DNA of 64,000 nucleotides from Paranoxybacillus sp035645275 (lineage in GTDB: Bacteria > Bacillota > Bacilli > Bacillales > Anoxybacillaceae). A program made the position numbers and the translations under genes. The stretch is taken from contig DASQMX010000004.1 of NCBI GenBank assembly GCA_035645275.1, forward strand, positions 1 to 64,000. Direction: 5' to 3'. The notes under the pieces are model-generated. The model did not search any database and was not told where the DNA came from. It saw only the letters and a list, made by a program, of their open reading frames with translations. This document shows positions 1-9,276 of this stretch, piece by piece. Position 1 is the stretch's first letter; the number at the start of each line of letters is the position of its first letter.

Positions 1-21
1 GTGGTAATCTTTTTCATATAT

Positions 22-84
22 GAGCCACTCTCCTTGGTGTTTTGTTAGGGGTAACAAACATTGTACAGGAGAGTGGCTCTTTTT
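22..84 (+). terminator. Large hairpin with U-tract at window edge
   Basis: A perfect 13-bp inverted repeat (GAGCCACTCTCCT at 22-34, AGGAGAGTGGCTC at 67-79) encloses a second smaller one (TTTGTTA / TAACAAA) and is followed by TTTTTG on the plus strand. This is the form of an intrinsic terminator for plus-strand transcripts. On the minus strand, downstream of spoIID, the hairpin is not followed by a T-run, so its use there is less clear. No plus-strand gene is visible in the 21 bases before it. Confidence 0.6.
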
Positions 85-145
85 GTCTGATTTTTTGCTT
101 ACAATCCCATTTTATGGTTAATCAACACTCGTGCAGACCCCCCAC

Positions 146-1177
146 TTATTTCTTTGCGGTTAGTTGGTTTAGGAAGGCGGTTGCGGAGGAGATGTTGACT
201 CCTTGGTAATAGTATTTAACGATTTGGTCGTACGTTTTTCCTTCTTGCGCCATGCCGTTTGCTCCATATTGGCTCATGCCGACTCCATGGCCGTATCCTT
301 TTGTTGTGATGATGATTTTGTTTCCTTTACGCGCCCATGTAAAATCCGTTGATTTTAAGTCGAGTTTTTCGCGTACTTCCCGCCCTTTTAATTTTTTCCC
401 GTTAATCTCCACAACTTCTACACGTTTACCAGGTGTTCGTGAAAGAACGACTCCGACGGAACCGTCTTTTGGAAGTGTAACACCGAGCTTTTGCTCGAAT
501 TCAGCGACAGACATGACTTTTCGGTCATAAAATTTCGGTGACTGTTTATCCCAAGGGCTGGAAACGCTTTTTAAATAAGGAAAGGCATTTTCCCAATAAG
601 CTTCAGAATTTTCCGTAAAGCCATTGCTTGTCGAGAAAAACGAAGCTTCAATCGGAACGTTATTATACGTTAAGATTTGTCCGCGCGTCGCTTGAACAGC
701 CTCGGTAATCTTTTTAATCTTCCAGCTGTAATCCGCTCCCCATAAGCGCTTTAATTGTTCATTGCTATAGTATACTTGGTGCATAATGGTATCCGTGACA
801 TTCGCACCCTCTGGCAAGCTAATCGGTTGGTCATTGATCATTTGCTTGACGATATACGTTCTTGCCGTTAACGCTTGAGCCTTCAGCGCCTCTAATTCAA
901 ACTCAGCCGGCATTTCCGCTGCGACGACCCCGATGACATATTCTTCTAATGGAATATGTTCGATTTTCTTCTCTTTGCTGCGGTATACTGCCACTTCTAC
1001 TGCCGATCCTTCATTTTTGCCGTTTATATCTGCTGACGGGGATGACTGTTGTTCAAGCCCTTCAGATAGTTTTCCATCTGCTTTTTCACTAAATGGCACG
1101 ACTAACAAAGTAGGAATAAGCAATATGATGACAAATAAAAATGATACTAGTACGATGAAGGGTTTTACACGTTTCAT
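146..1177 (-). CDS. spoIID: Stage II sporulation protein D (septal peptidoglycan lytic transglycosylase)
   Basis: SpoIID is the mother-cell membrane enzyme that, with SpoIIM and SpoIIP, degrades septal peptidoglycan so that engulfment of the forespore can proceed. The protein is 343 residues if started at the ATG at 1177, which has a GGAGG 8 nt upstream; a longer upstream frame lacks support. One membrane segment lies at about residues 7-27 and the rest is extracytoplasmic. The conserved VVAAEMP motif places Glu88, the family's catalytic residue, exactly where it is in B. subtilis, and a GYGHGVGMSQYGA motif near the C-terminus is also typical. It follows murAA, as in B. subtilis, but a terminator separates them, and a sigma-E-like promoter lies upstream. 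Identification is secure. Confidence 0.96.
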   Translation of the reverse strand: MKRVKPFIVLVSFLFVIILLIPTLLVVPFSEKADGKLSEGLEQQSSPSADINGKNEGSAVEVAVYRSKEKKIEHIPLEEYVIGVVAAEMPAEFELEALKAQALTARTYIVKQMINDQPISLPEGANVTDTIMHQVYYSNEQLKRLWGADYSWKIKKITEAVQATRGQILTYNNVPIEASFFSTSNGFTENSEAYWENAFPYLKSVSSPWDKQSPKFYDRKVMSVAEFEQKLGVTLPKDGSVGVVLSRTPGKRVEVVEINGKKLKGREVREKLDLKSTDFTWARKGNKIIITTKGYGHGVGMSQYGANGMAQEGKTYDQIVKYYYQGVNISSATAFLNQLTAKK

Positions 1178-1320
1178 AGCTCGAGCCTCCAATATGAAAT
1201 TTTCAAAGGGCAAAGAAGCGGCTGAGATTTTTCCGCCTTTTATATACAGGCGCAGCAATCTCGATGTCAGATGCTTATTGCCTAAATCTCTGTATTTGAT
1301 TAAGCTGACCTCTTTATTAC

Positions 1321-1352
1321 ATTGTTATGGGCTTGGACAAGTATATATGACA
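1321..1352 (-). promoter_or_regulatory. Candidate sigma-E promoter of spoIID
   Basis: On the minus strand the sequence reads TCATAT, about 14 bases, then CATAACAAT, close to the sigma-E consensus (KMATATT, 14-15 bp, CATACAMT). It lies about 145 nt before the spoIID start. SpoIID is known to belong to the sigma-E regulon in B. subtilis. The position and match are seen; the assignment is inferred. Confidence 0.5.
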
Positions 1353-1525
1353 ATTTGAATGAGGAAATGGGGAAAGTATAGAATAGGAGAGAAAAAGTTT
1401 TTGGAGACGAAAATGAGTTCCCGCCGCCATATTTCTTCATCTTCTTCTACTTTTGCCGTAAGCCATTCCATCGCGCCACGATGCCGTGCCTCCACTTCTT
1501 CCAAATGTTTAAAGTGGCTTCTCAT
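1325..1525 (-). CDS. Possible small protein of unknown function between murAA and spoIID
   Basis: A 66-codon frame starts at an ATG at 1525 preceded by AAGGGG at good spacing. The first 38 residues are strongly charged and would form an amphipathic helix (HLEEVEARHRGAMEWLTAKV); the last 28 are hydrophobic and aromatic. I do not recognise it. It starts just after the murAA terminator, and the spoIID promoter candidate overlaps its last codons, so the 3' part may be accidental. A longer frame with a GTG start would begin inside the terminator hairpin and is less likely. It could be a real short gene or a remnant. Confidence 0.3.
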   Translation of the reverse strand: MRSHFKHLEEVEARHRGAMEWLTAKVEEDEEIWRRELIFVSKNFFSPILYFPHFLIQIVIYTCPSP

Positions 1526-1555
1526 TTTTCCCCTTGTATTTCTGGCGAAAAAGAA

Positions 1556-1603
1556 AAAACGACCATTCACTACTCCTTTGAGCGTAGTTCACGGTCGTTT
1601 TTG
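1556..1603 (-). terminator. Terminator of murAA
   Basis: Stem AAACGACC / GGTCGTTT with an inner ACTAC / GTAGT pairing lies directly after the murAA stop and is followed by TTTTTTC on the minus strand. It also has a T-run on the plus strand, so it may work in both directions. Confidence 0.75.
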
Positions 1604-1609
1604 TTCGTT

Positions 1610-2923
1610 TCAAATATTCACATTATTCATATCTGTCACTGCTGCATCTTGAGCGACGTTTTCTTCCTCGTTTACCCGCTCGATATCAGCTCCAAGAGCG
1701 GCTAGTTTTTCATGGAAACGAACATATCCGCGGTCAAGATGCTTCAATTCCGTTACACGTGTATAACCTTCTGCGGCTAATCCGGCTAAAATTAACGCTG
1801 CAGCCGCACGTAAATCCGTCGCTGCTACTTCTGCTCCCTGCAAGTTACAAGGACCGTTAATGATGACGGAGCGACCTTCAATTTTAATATCCGCATTCAT
1901 GCGGCGAAACTCTTCAACGTGCATAAAACGGTTTTCAAATACCGTTTCCGTAATCATGCTTGTGCCTTCTGCTTTTAAAAGCAATGCCATCATTTGCGAT
2001 TGCATATCCGTTGGGAATCCTGGATGCGGCATTGTCTTTACATCAACCGCTTTTAATTTTTCCGGACCGATGACACGTAATCCTGTTTCCTCTTCAATAA
2101 TTGTCACGCCCATTTCTTTCATTTTCGCAATGAGCGAGCTTAAATGTTCAGGAACAGCTCCTTGTACTAATACATTACCGCCTGTAATCGCTGCAGCAAC
2201 CATGAATGTACCTGCTTCAATGCGATCAGGAATAACCGTATGCGTCGTGCCATGTAATTTAGTTACACCTTCAATTCGAATCGTTTCCGTTCCTGCACCG
2301 CGCACTTTCGCCCCCATGGCATTGAGGAAATTCGCCAAATCAACAATTTCCGGCTCTTTCGCGCAGTTTTCAATCACAGTTGTTCCTTCCGCCAAAACGG
2401 CAGCCATCATAATATTTTCAGTTGCTCCCACGCTCGGGAAGTCCAAGTAAATTTTCGCACCGCGAAGTTTTCCATTTACTTCTGCGTCGATAAAACCATT
2501 TCCTACCTTCACCGAAGCCCCCATCGCTTCAAATCCTTTTAAATGTTGGTCAATCGGGCGTGAACCAATGGCACATCCGCCAGGTAAAGCAACACGCGCA
2601 CGACCATAGCGCGCAAGCAATGGTCCCATCACAAGCACAGAGGCACGCATTTTGCGCACATATTCAAATGGGGCTTCTAGTTTAAGCTCTCGTGATGCAT
2701 CTACAGTGATTTTATTTTCTTCCATCGTTACTTCTGCGTTTAAACAACGCAATACTTCACTGATTGTATACACATCGGAGAGAGCAGGTACATCATAGAT
2801 CACGCTTTTTCCTTCACTTGCTAATAAGGTTGCGGCGATCACAGGTAAAACAGCATTTTTCGCACCTTCTACTTTAACTGTGCCGTTTAACCGATTTCCG
2901 CCACGGACGATGATTTTTTCCAA
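1610..2923 (-). CDS. murAA: UDP-N-acetylglucosamine 1-carboxyvinyltransferase (MurAA)
   Basis: MurA transfers enolpyruvate from PEP to UDP-GlcNAc, the first committed cytoplasmic step of peptidoglycan synthesis and the target of fosfomycin. I start the gene at a TTG at 2923 preceded by GGAGGGG, which gives 437 residues and the family-typical N-terminus EKIIVRGG; the upstream in-frame ATG would overlap ywmB and add 21 atypical residues. The catalytic cysteine is Cys117 in GGCAIGSRPID, and Lys22-Asn23 sit in the substrate motif EGAKNAVLP. It is the second gene of a ywmB-murAA unit. A paralogue, murAB, lies at 37.7-39.0 kb; this copy corresponds to the essential B. subtilis MurAA by sequence and by its place next to spoIID. 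Confidence 0.96.
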   Translation of the reverse strand: MEKIIVRGGNRLNGTVKVEGAKNAVLPVIAATLLASEGKSVIYDVPALSDVYTISEVLRCLNAEVTMEENKITVDASRELKLEAPFEYVRKMRASVLVMGPLLARYGRARVALPGGCAIGSRPIDQHLKGFEAMGASVKVGNGFIDAEVNGKLRGAKIYLDFPSVGATENIMMAAVLAEGTTVIENCAKEPEIVDLANFLNAMGAKVRGAGTETIRIEGVTKLHGTTHTVIPDRIEAGTFMVAAAITGGNVLVQGAVPEHLSSLIAKMKEMGVTIIEEETGLRVIGPEKLKAVDVKTMPHPGFPTDMQSQMMALLLKAEGTSMITETVFENRFMHVEEFRRMNADIKIEGRSVIINGPCNLQGAEVAATDLRAAAALILAGLAAEGYTRVTELKHLDRGYVRFHEKLAALGADIERVNEEENVAQDAAVTDMNNVNI

Positions 2924-2954
2924 GGTATTCCCCTCCGCGTCCAAATTCTCTATA

Positions 2955-3704
2955 TTAATATTCAATCGTAATGATTGGGGTTCCAACTACAACGGTAGTC
3001 TTTTCGCCCAATCCTGTTGTTCTTAATGCTAGTTGAATGTTCATAAGCTGATTTGTGCTTGGGAGTGCGTTCTCCCACCGCTCAGTATATGCGGATACTG
3101 AGACAAATGTCTTTTCTTGCAATGCTTCAACCGGTTTTGCCTGAAATTCAGCTAAAAGATGATTGGCTTGATTAAGCAAAACACCTTTCATCTTATCACT
3201 GAATTCCCCTTTTACACAAGAGAAAAATGTAGGTTCTTTCACAAAGATTTTAGACAAGTTTTTTCCAATTTCTTCAAAAAATGTTATTGAGTTTGCGTCG
3301 CTCCAACCAAATCCCTTTACTTCATAGAGGATATACGTTTGGGGCTTTTTGTTTGTGACGGTCATAACTAACTGAATTTTTTCTTTAATCGAGGAATGTT
3401 CGTACAGGCCTGTCGCTTTCCATATGTCGTTGTCTTTTTTTACTGTCCATTGAAATGAATGAAGTTTTTCTTTTAGTTCATTTGCTTTTTGTAAAAAAGT
3501 TGCATGATCTTTTACTGTTTGGGAATACTCTCTTGTGTAAATAACCCATTCTTCAATCTTTGCGCCGTTTTGCTGCAGCACATGAGCCATCGTTTTTATT
3601 TCTGTAAATGGCTCTTTCCCCTTTGCTTCTCCCAATGGATATTGATGCATGATGGCGATCGTACTAAGCATGAAAACCATGATCATCATTTTTATCTTTT
3701 TCAT
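2955..3704 (-). CDS. ywmB: YwmB family secreted protein of unknown function
   Basis: The 249-residue protein begins with a lysine-rich start and hydrophobic stretch (about residues 5-20) typical of a signal peptide, so it is probably exported. Sequence and position between ywzB and murAA match the YwmB family (sometimes called TATA-box-binding-like after a structural resemblance, not a shown function). The start ATG at 3704 follows GGAGAGG. It ends 31 nt before murAA and probably shares its transcript. No catalytic motif is evident. Function is unknown; co-occurrence with murAA and spoIID suggests an envelope role, which is only inference. Confidence 0.8.
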   Translation of the reverse strand: MKKIKMMIMVFMLSTIAIMHQYPLGEAKGKEPFTEIKTMAHVLQQNGAKIEEWVIYTREYSQTVKDHATFLQKANELKEKLHSFQWTVKKDNDIWKATGLYEHSSIKEKIQLVMTVTNKKPQTYILYEVKGFGWSDANSITFFEEIGKNLSKIFVKEPTFFSCVKGEFSDKMKGVLLNQANHLLAEFQAKPVEALQEKTFVSVSAYTERWENALPSTNQLMNIQLALRTTGLGEKTTVVVGTPIITIEY

Positions 3705-3860
3705 ACTGTTTCACTTCCTCTCCTTAGCTGTTATTGTTGCCATCTTGGAAGTGAACATACACAAAAATAGTCGACAAAATCAGAAAAAATCAATAGCTAA
3801 TTTTTGGATAAAATGCAACCATCAAGTCCTCTGTTATTTGTAAATAATTGGATAAAAACA

Positions 3861-3893
3861 CAAAATAAAAAGCGAGTAAAACAAGTTACTCGC
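3861..3893 (-). terminator. Terminator of the nuo-ywzB unit
   Basis: Stem GCGAGTAA / TTTACTCGC begins inside the last codons of ywzB, so the stop codon is part of the stem. A TTTTTATTTTG tract follows on the minus strand. It separates ywzB from ywmB. Confidence 0.8.
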
Positions 3894-4125
3894 CTCTAAA
3901 GATAAATGGCAATTGCCGTGACCATGATAAATAATCAAGAAAAAAGTTGCTTACGGTCGAGCCGATGGCAAGCGTAAGCAAAATGTAAAATAAACGCGCT
4001 TGCATAACCCGATTCGGCTTTAATATTTTTTCAATATGCACCCCTTGCAGCGTCCACCATGTTAACGCAATAAAAACGAGATGGGACAAAATGCTCACTA
4101 AAGCTTGATAACCAAAACCCGACAT
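3886..4125 (-). CDS. ywzB: DUF1146 small membrane protein (YwzB)
   Basis: A 79-residue protein with two hydrophobic helices (about residues 9-28 and 43-65), matching the DUF1146 / YwzB family of Bacillaceae, whose function is unknown. The start ATG at 4125 follows AAGGAGTGGG; the longer upstream frame runs into a repeat element and is rejected. It lies behind nuoN with a palindromic repeat between them. In B. subtilis, which lacks nuo, the same gene lies between atpC and ywmB, so here the nuo operon sits inside an otherwise conserved order. Confidence 0.8.
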   Translation of the reverse strand: MSGFGYQALVSILSHLVFIALTWWTLQGVHIEKILKPNRVMQARLFYILLTLAIGSTVSNFFLDYLSWSRQLPFIFRGE

Positions 4126-4158
4126 GTGTTCCCACTCCTTTCCATGAATGAAATAAAA

Positions 4159-4280
4159 AGAGGCTGTCTCATAAAGGTCTGACCTCACGCTCGTTTCACA
4201 ATATATAGTTCATTTACCCCAACATTATGAGCTATATATTGTGTTATGAGGTCTGACCCTGGACTTTTGAGACAGCTTCT
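4159..4280 (-). repeat. Family 1 palindromic element (copy 1)
   Basis: A 122-bp nested palindrome. The outer arms are AGAGGCTGTCTC and GAGACAGCTTCT, the middle arms GGTCTGACCTCA and TGAGGTCTGACC, and the inner arms a perfect 12-bp pair CACAATATATAG / CTATATATTGTG. It starts 17 nt after the nuoN stop codon and is followed by TTTTTATTTC on the minus strand, so it may end nuo transcription partly or fully before ywzB. Confidence 0.75.
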
Positions 4281-4297
4281 ATATGCTTAATACATGT

Positions 4298-5806
4298 TTA
4301 GCTAAAAAAATCGCCAAAGTGCTCAAATTGATTGAGGAAATCGTAAGCAATGCTTGGAAAGATTCCAAAGACAATTGTACCAATTGCGCAGAAAATGACA
4401 ACCATCATGGCCCCGACAGGCAGCTTTACTGGAGTTGGTTCTGCTGCCGAACGGAAAAACATTTGCGTCAAAATTCCGAAATAATATACGTATGAAATGA
4501 CGGTTGTCCCAATCATAATCGCCGCAAGCACGTAATGAGCCGGCTCTGTGACAAATGCCCCTAAAAAGATGTTCACTTTGCCGATAAAACCGGCTGTTCC
4601 CGGAAGACCGGCAAGCGATAAAATGAAAATTCCCATCGCTACCGCAACAAGCGGGGAACGGCGGTAAAGACCGGCAAACTGACTGATATCTTCAGAACCT
4701 GATTTATCGGTAATCACTTGTAAAATCGCAAACGCTCCAAGATTCATCAATAAATACGCGACTAAATAAAACCAAATCGAATCAACGATAAACATCGACA
4801 TCGTCACAAACCCAACGAGTAAATAACCGGCATGAGCGATGCTTGAATAAGCAAGCATCCGCTTCACATTGCGCTGTCTGAGAGCAATCGTATTGCCGAT
4901 TATCATCGTTGCTCCCGCTAAAAAGGCGATATAATCCTGCATCGACAATAACATCGATGCCGAATTCGTGCCTTCAGCCGGAGTCCCGGAAAAAATGTAA
5001 ACCATTAAACGCAGGACAATGACAAATCCAGCCGTTTTGGAAACGACGCTCAAAAATGCCGTAACAGGCGTTGGCGCTCCTTGGTACACATCAGGCGCCC
5101 ACATATGGAACGGTGCAGAAGCCAACTTAAAGGACAGACCGACAAATAACATCAGCAGCGCAAGCGCCAGTAAATATTGCTGCCCCATATCAATCACTGT
5201 GCTAAGCTGACCGGCAATGGCTTTTAAATTCGTTGTCCCTGTTAACCCGAAAACATAACTCATTCCGAATAGCGTAATCGCTGTCGAGATACCGCCGTTA
5301 ATCACATATTTCATTGCCGATTCATTCGCCAGTGCATATTTTTTGCGCAACCCGACTAATATGTAAGAGGAAATCGACAACAGCTCAAGACCGACAAACA
5401 TGGTAATCAAATCGCCGCTTGATGTCATCATCATCGCACCGAGTAAAGCGGTTAAAAACAAATAGTAAAATTCACCGCGATACGGCATGCCTTCTGCAGG
5501 CTGATAATCGATGGCCAACAAAATAACAAGAGCGGCCCCGGCTAATAAGATGAACTTAAATGCTTTTGCAAACGAGTCGAGCCGGAACGTATCCTCTAAA
5601 ATGGAAGTCACTTCGATAGGCAGCAGTCCTACTAATGAGATGAGAGCAACAATAACGCCGGCAAATGCGAACCATCCAAGCAAACGGCGGTCTTTCTCAT
5701 TAGGCATAAACAGGTCGATGAGCGAGAGAATGGTCGCAACGCCAAGAATGATCAACTCTGGTGTCATAACGCCCCATTCATATTGCAATAACGTCTTTAA
5801 ATCCAT
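4298..5806 (-). CDS. nuoN: NADH-quinone oxidoreductase subunit N
   Basis: NuoN is one of the three antiporter-like membrane subunits of complex I that carry protons across the membrane. The protein is 502 residues from the ATG at 5806, preceded by GGAGGGTGAGAGG; the frame is open further upstream but that part overlaps nuoM. It is almost wholly hydrophobic, with about 14 predicted helices, and contains the family features FKLASAPFHMWAPDVY and the broken helix around GTPAEG. It is the last gene of the nuo cluster, 5 nt after nuoM. Confidence 0.95.
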   Translation of the reverse strand: MDLKTLLQYEWGVMTPELIILGVATILSLIDLFMPNEKDRRLLGWFAFAGVIVALISLVGLLPIEVTSILEDTFRLDSFAKAFKFILLAGAALVILLAIDYQPAEGMPYRGEFYYLFLTALLGAMMMTSSGDLITMFVGLELLSISSYILVGLRKKYALANESAMKYVINGGISTAITLFGMSYVFGLTGTTNLKAIAGQLSTVIDMGQQYLLALALLMLFVGLSFKLASAPFHMWAPDVYQGAPTPVTAFLSVVSKTAGFVIVLRLMVYIFSGTPAEGTNSASMLLSMQDYIAFLAGATMIIGNTIALRQRNVKRMLAYSSIAHAGYLLVGFVTMSMFIVDSIWFYLVAYLLMNLGAFAILQVITDKSGSEDISQFAGLYRRSPLVAVAMGIFILSLAGLPGTAGFIGKVNIFLGAFVTEPAHYVLAAIMIGTTVISYVYYFGILTQMFFRSAAEPTPVKLPVGAMMVVIFCAIGTIVFGIFPSIAYDFLNQFEHFGDFFS

Positions 5807-5811
5807 TCCTC

Positions 5812-7338
5812 TCACCCTCCTAACCCGTTCATAATCGTCTCTAATGTTGCTTGCAGTGGTTCGGCTAAAATGTTCGGATACACGCCAATAAGAACAATCA
5901 GCGCGATTAATAACCATACTGGAACTGCTTCAACAAGGCGGATGTCCATCACGCCGGCATAATCACGATTCGCGTTGCCGTATGTGACCGCTAATACGGC
6001 GCGCAATAAATAGACAGCGGTCATAATAATGCCGAGTGCTCCAATCGCTGCAATGACCGGATTTGCGGCAAACAGCCCTAAAAACGCCGTAAATTCGCTG
6101 ACAAACCCTGACATTCCCGGCAATCCAAGCGATGCCATCGCTCCCGCTAATAAGAAACCTGCCGTAAGCGGCATCGCTTTCGCCAAACCGCCCAGCTTGT
6201 CTATCATTGTCGTATTTACCCGTTCAGACAAGACGCCGACTAAGAAAAACAAGAGAGCGGAAATTAAACCGTGGGAAACGACTTGGAAAATCGCCCCTTG
6301 GATGCCTGCTTCGTTTAATGCTCCTAAACCAATTAAGACGATTCCCATATGGGAAATACTTGAGTAAGCCAACACCATTTTGAAATCGTTTTGAATGAAC
6401 GCTAAAAACGCGCCATATAGCAAATTAACGACACCTAAAATAGCGATAAATGTCGCCAAAGCGCGAAATTCCTCGGGAAATAATCCGAGACCAAAGCGGA
6501 TTAAACCGAATGCCCCGATTTTTAATAAGACGCCTGAATGCAGCATTACAATGGACGGAGGCGCTTGAACGTGAACGCGCAGCATCCAGCTATGAAGCGG
6601 AACAATCGGCAATTTTACGCCGAAAGCCACTAGTAAAGCAATCAGTAAACCGTAACGCAAATCTTTAGAAATCGGCGCCATCATTTGCGCTTGGGCAGCC
6701 GGATCATTAAATATTTCTTTTAACATCGCAATGTTCGATGTGCCCGTACGTGCAAATAAGATTAAAATGACAAGCAGTAAAATCGCTGAGCCGATTCCGT
6801 TGTAAATTAAATAGCTATAGGCTGCTTTTTCCTTTTCGAAATAGCCCCATTTGCCAATTAAAAAGAACATTGGAATAAGCGTAATTTCAAAGAAAATAAA
6901 GAACAACACTAAGTTTTCCGCCGCAAAGACACCAAGCATGCCAATTTCTAAAAGAAGAAACAGCATAAAATAGCCTTTCCATTCTTGCTTAATATGAATG
7001 GATGCAGCAGCAGCGAGCGTTGCCAAAATCGTCGTTAACACAATCATGACAAGGGAAAAGCCATCGATGCCTAATTCGTAGCCAACGGTAAATGTATTTT
7101 TATTTAAAAACGCAAATTTACCGAAATGAATCCAATTGTGCTTTTCTGCGAGGCTATTTATGTCATATCCAGAAAGATATTGCACAAACGCTAGCAGCGC
7201 GAAAAACAAAGATGGAATCGTTGCTAAAAAGCCGATTAGTTTAATCATCTGCTCTTGCGTTTTGGGCACAAAAGCTAAGGTAATAATGCCAAGCAGCGGG
7301 GAGAAAACGAGCAAGGAAAGAAAATACGTTTCATTCAT
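5812..7338 (-). CDS. nuoM: NADH-quinone oxidoreductase subunit M
   Basis: A 508-residue antiporter-like subunit of complex I. Conserved residues of the Mrp/NuoM family are visible: the Glu in FFEITLIPMF, and the histidine-containing helix KLPIVPLHSWMLRVHVQAP with the usual Lys. The start ATG at 7338 shares one base with the TAA of nuoL (TAATG), which suggests translational coupling; a GGGGGG lies upstream. It works as part of the proton-pumping arm with NuoL and NuoN. Confidence 0.96.
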   Translation of the reverse strand: MNETYFLSLLVFSPLLGIITLAFVPKTQEQMIKLIGFLATIPSLFFALLAFVQYLSGYDINSLAEKHNWIHFGKFAFLNKNTFTVGYELGIDGFSLVMIVLTTILATLAAAASIHIKQEWKGYFMLFLLLEIGMLGVFAAENLVLFFIFFEITLIPMFFLIGKWGYFEKEKAAYSYLIYNGIGSAILLLVILILFARTGTSNIAMLKEIFNDPAAQAQMMAPISKDLRYGLLIALLVAFGVKLPIVPLHSWMLRVHVQAPPSIVMLHSGVLLKIGAFGLIRFGLGLFPEEFRALATFIAILGVVNLLYGAFLAFIQNDFKMVLAYSSISHMGIVLIGLGALNEAGIQGAIFQVVSHGLISALLFFLVGVLSERVNTTMIDKLGGLAKAMPLTAGFLLAGAMASLGLPGMSGFVSEFTAFLGLFAANPVIAAIGALGIIMTAVYLLRAVLAVTYGNANRDYAGVMDIRLVEAVPVWLLIALIVLIGVYPNILAEPLQATLETIMNGLGG

Positions 7339-9197
7339 TATAAGTACCCCCCTGTTAAAGCAAGAATCACAACAAGCGCCGCTAAACCGATGATCGTCAC
7401 AGCGCCATACATTTGTACTTGTCCGTTTTGCAGCCTTGCTCCCGCTTTACCAACACTTTGTGTCAACACTGCAACGGCGCTGGCGGCTCCTTCGACAATA
7501 AAGCAGTCGATATACTTAAATAGCAAGCTGACTACTTTTGTCGCATAGACGACCGTTAATTGATAAAATTCGTCGATATAATATTTATTGAAAAGAACAT
7601 TATAAGAGATAGGCATTCTTGAGCTGAGCCAATCTCTTGATAGCGACTTTTTGCCGTACATAAGCCATGCAAAGAGAATGCCAAGCAAAGAAACGACAGT
7701 GGCGACAATCATAATCCAACTTGGCGCTTCATGATGCGCGGGCATATCTGTTCCTTCTGTCAACCAATCACCAAGGAATGTCCCAAACCATGGTGTGTTC
7801 ACATAACCGGCGAAGATCGCTAATACGCCAAGGATAAGCATTGGCAGCGTCATTACAAACGGTGACTCGTGCGCATCTTTTATATCCCCACGGGCTTCTC
7901 CGGTAAACACGAGGAAGAACAGTCTAAACATATAAAAGGCCGTAAAGAATGCCGCTGCTACAGCGAGCCAGAACAACACTGTATTGCCGTGTGCCCAAGC
8001 GGCGACTAAAATTTCCTCTTTACTAAAAAATCCGGAAAAGAGCGGGACACCGCTAATCGCTAACGTTCCAATTAAAAATAACGGTGCGGTAATCGGCATT
8101 TTTTTCCAAATACCACCCATTTTTTCAATATCTTGCGTATGAACAGCGTGAATGACACTTCCAGCTGCCAAGAACAACAAAGCTTTAAAGAAAGCGTGCG
8201 TCATTAAATGGAACACACCGGCTACATAACCGGCAGAACCTAACGCAAGCATCATGTAACCGAGCTGGCTGACCGTTGAGTAAGCGAGCACGCGCTTAAT
8301 ATCTGTCTGCACTAAACCGATGGAAGCGGCAAAAATCGCCGTAAATCCACCGACAATCGCAACGGTTAACATCGCGATCGGACTTGCTTCGTAAAGCGGA
8401 AATAACGTTGCGACTAAATACACCCCTGCGGCTACCATTGTTGCTGCGTGAATCAATGCCGATACCGGCGTCGGGCCCTCCATCGCATCTGGAAGCCATG
8501 TATGAAGCGGAAACTGACCGGATTTACCGACCGCTCCGACAAAAATCAAAATCGCCGATAACGCCACCATCGTCTCCGAAACCGTTCCTGCTTGTACGGC
8601 GGCGAATATGTCAGCATATTCAAAGCTTTTGACTTCCCAAAACAGCAAAATCATGCCGATCAATAAACCAACATCACCGATGCGCGTCATAATAAATGCT
8701 TTTTTTGCCGCTGCTTTTGCTTCTTCTTTATAGAAGTAAAAACCGATTAATAAAAACGAACCGAGACCAACCAACTCCCAAAAGATATAGGTTTGCAATA
8801 AGTTCGGCGAGATAACAAGACCAAGCATCGCGAACGTAAACAGTCCTAAATACGCATAAAAGACGGGAAATCTTTCATCGCCGTGCATATATCCTTTGGA
8901 ATACATATGTACAAGAAAGCTAACAAGAGAGACAACAACGAGCATAAGCGCATTTAATTGATTGACTTCAAAGCCCGCTGTTAGCTCAATCGTTCCGATC
9001 GTTAACCAAACTTGCTCTGCTTTTAATGTCGGCGCATTCAAACGCTCAAATAAGACCATCACCGAATAAACGAAAGAAATAAACGTCAGCAAAATGCCTA
9101 TATACGCACTATTTTCCTTCAATCGTTTACCTACTACAAGCAGAATCAAGAACGAAAAAAGCGGGAAAAGCGGTATGATCCAGGCATTTTCCATCAT
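7338..9197 (-). CDS. nuoL: NADH-quinone oxidoreductase subunit L
   Basis: A 619-residue membrane protein, the distal antiporter-like subunit of complex I. Visible family features are FWELVGLGSFLLIGF with its conserved Glu, the motif GKSGQFPLHTWLPDAMEGPTP, and SALIHAATMVAAGVY. The C-terminal extension should form the long lateral helix that clamps the other two antiporter subunits. Start ATG at 9197 (or 9194, also ATG) behind a GGGGG. A 79-nt gap separates it from nuoK, the widest within the operon. Confidence 0.96.
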   Translation of the reverse strand: MMENAWIIPLFPLFSFLILLVVGKRLKENSAYIGILLTFISFVYSVMVLFERLNAPTLKAEQVWLTIGTIELTAGFEVNQLNALMLVVVSLVSFLVHMYSKGYMHGDERFPVFYAYLGLFTFAMLGLVISPNLLQTYIFWELVGLGSFLLIGFYFYKEEAKAAAKKAFIMTRIGDVGLLIGMILLFWEVKSFEYADIFAAVQAGTVSETMVALSAILIFVGAVGKSGQFPLHTWLPDAMEGPTPVSALIHAATMVAAGVYLVATLFPLYEASPIAMLTVAIVGGFTAIFAASIGLVQTDIKRVLAYSTVSQLGYMMLALGSAGYVAGVFHLMTHAFFKALLFLAAGSVIHAVHTQDIEKMGGIWKKMPITAPLFLIGTLAISGVPLFSGFFSKEEILVAAWAHGNTVLFWLAVAAAFFTAFYMFRLFFLVFTGEARGDIKDAHESPFVMTLPMLILGVLAIFAGYVNTPWFGTFLGDWLTEGTDMPAHHEAPSWIMIVATVVSLLGILFAWLMYGKKSLSRDWLSSRMPISYNVLFNKYYIDEFYQLTVVYATKVVSLLFKYIDCFIVEGAASAVAVLTQSVGKAGARLQNGQVQMYGAVTIIGLAALVVILALTGGYL

Positions 9198-9276
9198 TGT
9201 ATCACAATCCCCTTTTTCAAGCGGCTGTGAATGAGCCGCTAATCTTTATCGACAAACCCCTTTTTTACCCGTGAAA

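Noticed and set aside
4159..4280. Insertion sequence remnant of the IS4/IS1182 type, suggested by GAGGCTGTCTC ends
   Set aside because: No transposase fragment, no clear target duplication, and the interior is itself palindromic; I treat it as a MITE- or REP-like element.
8296..8632. Small frames within nuoL on both strands
   Set aside because: They are shadows inside a strongly conserved coding region.
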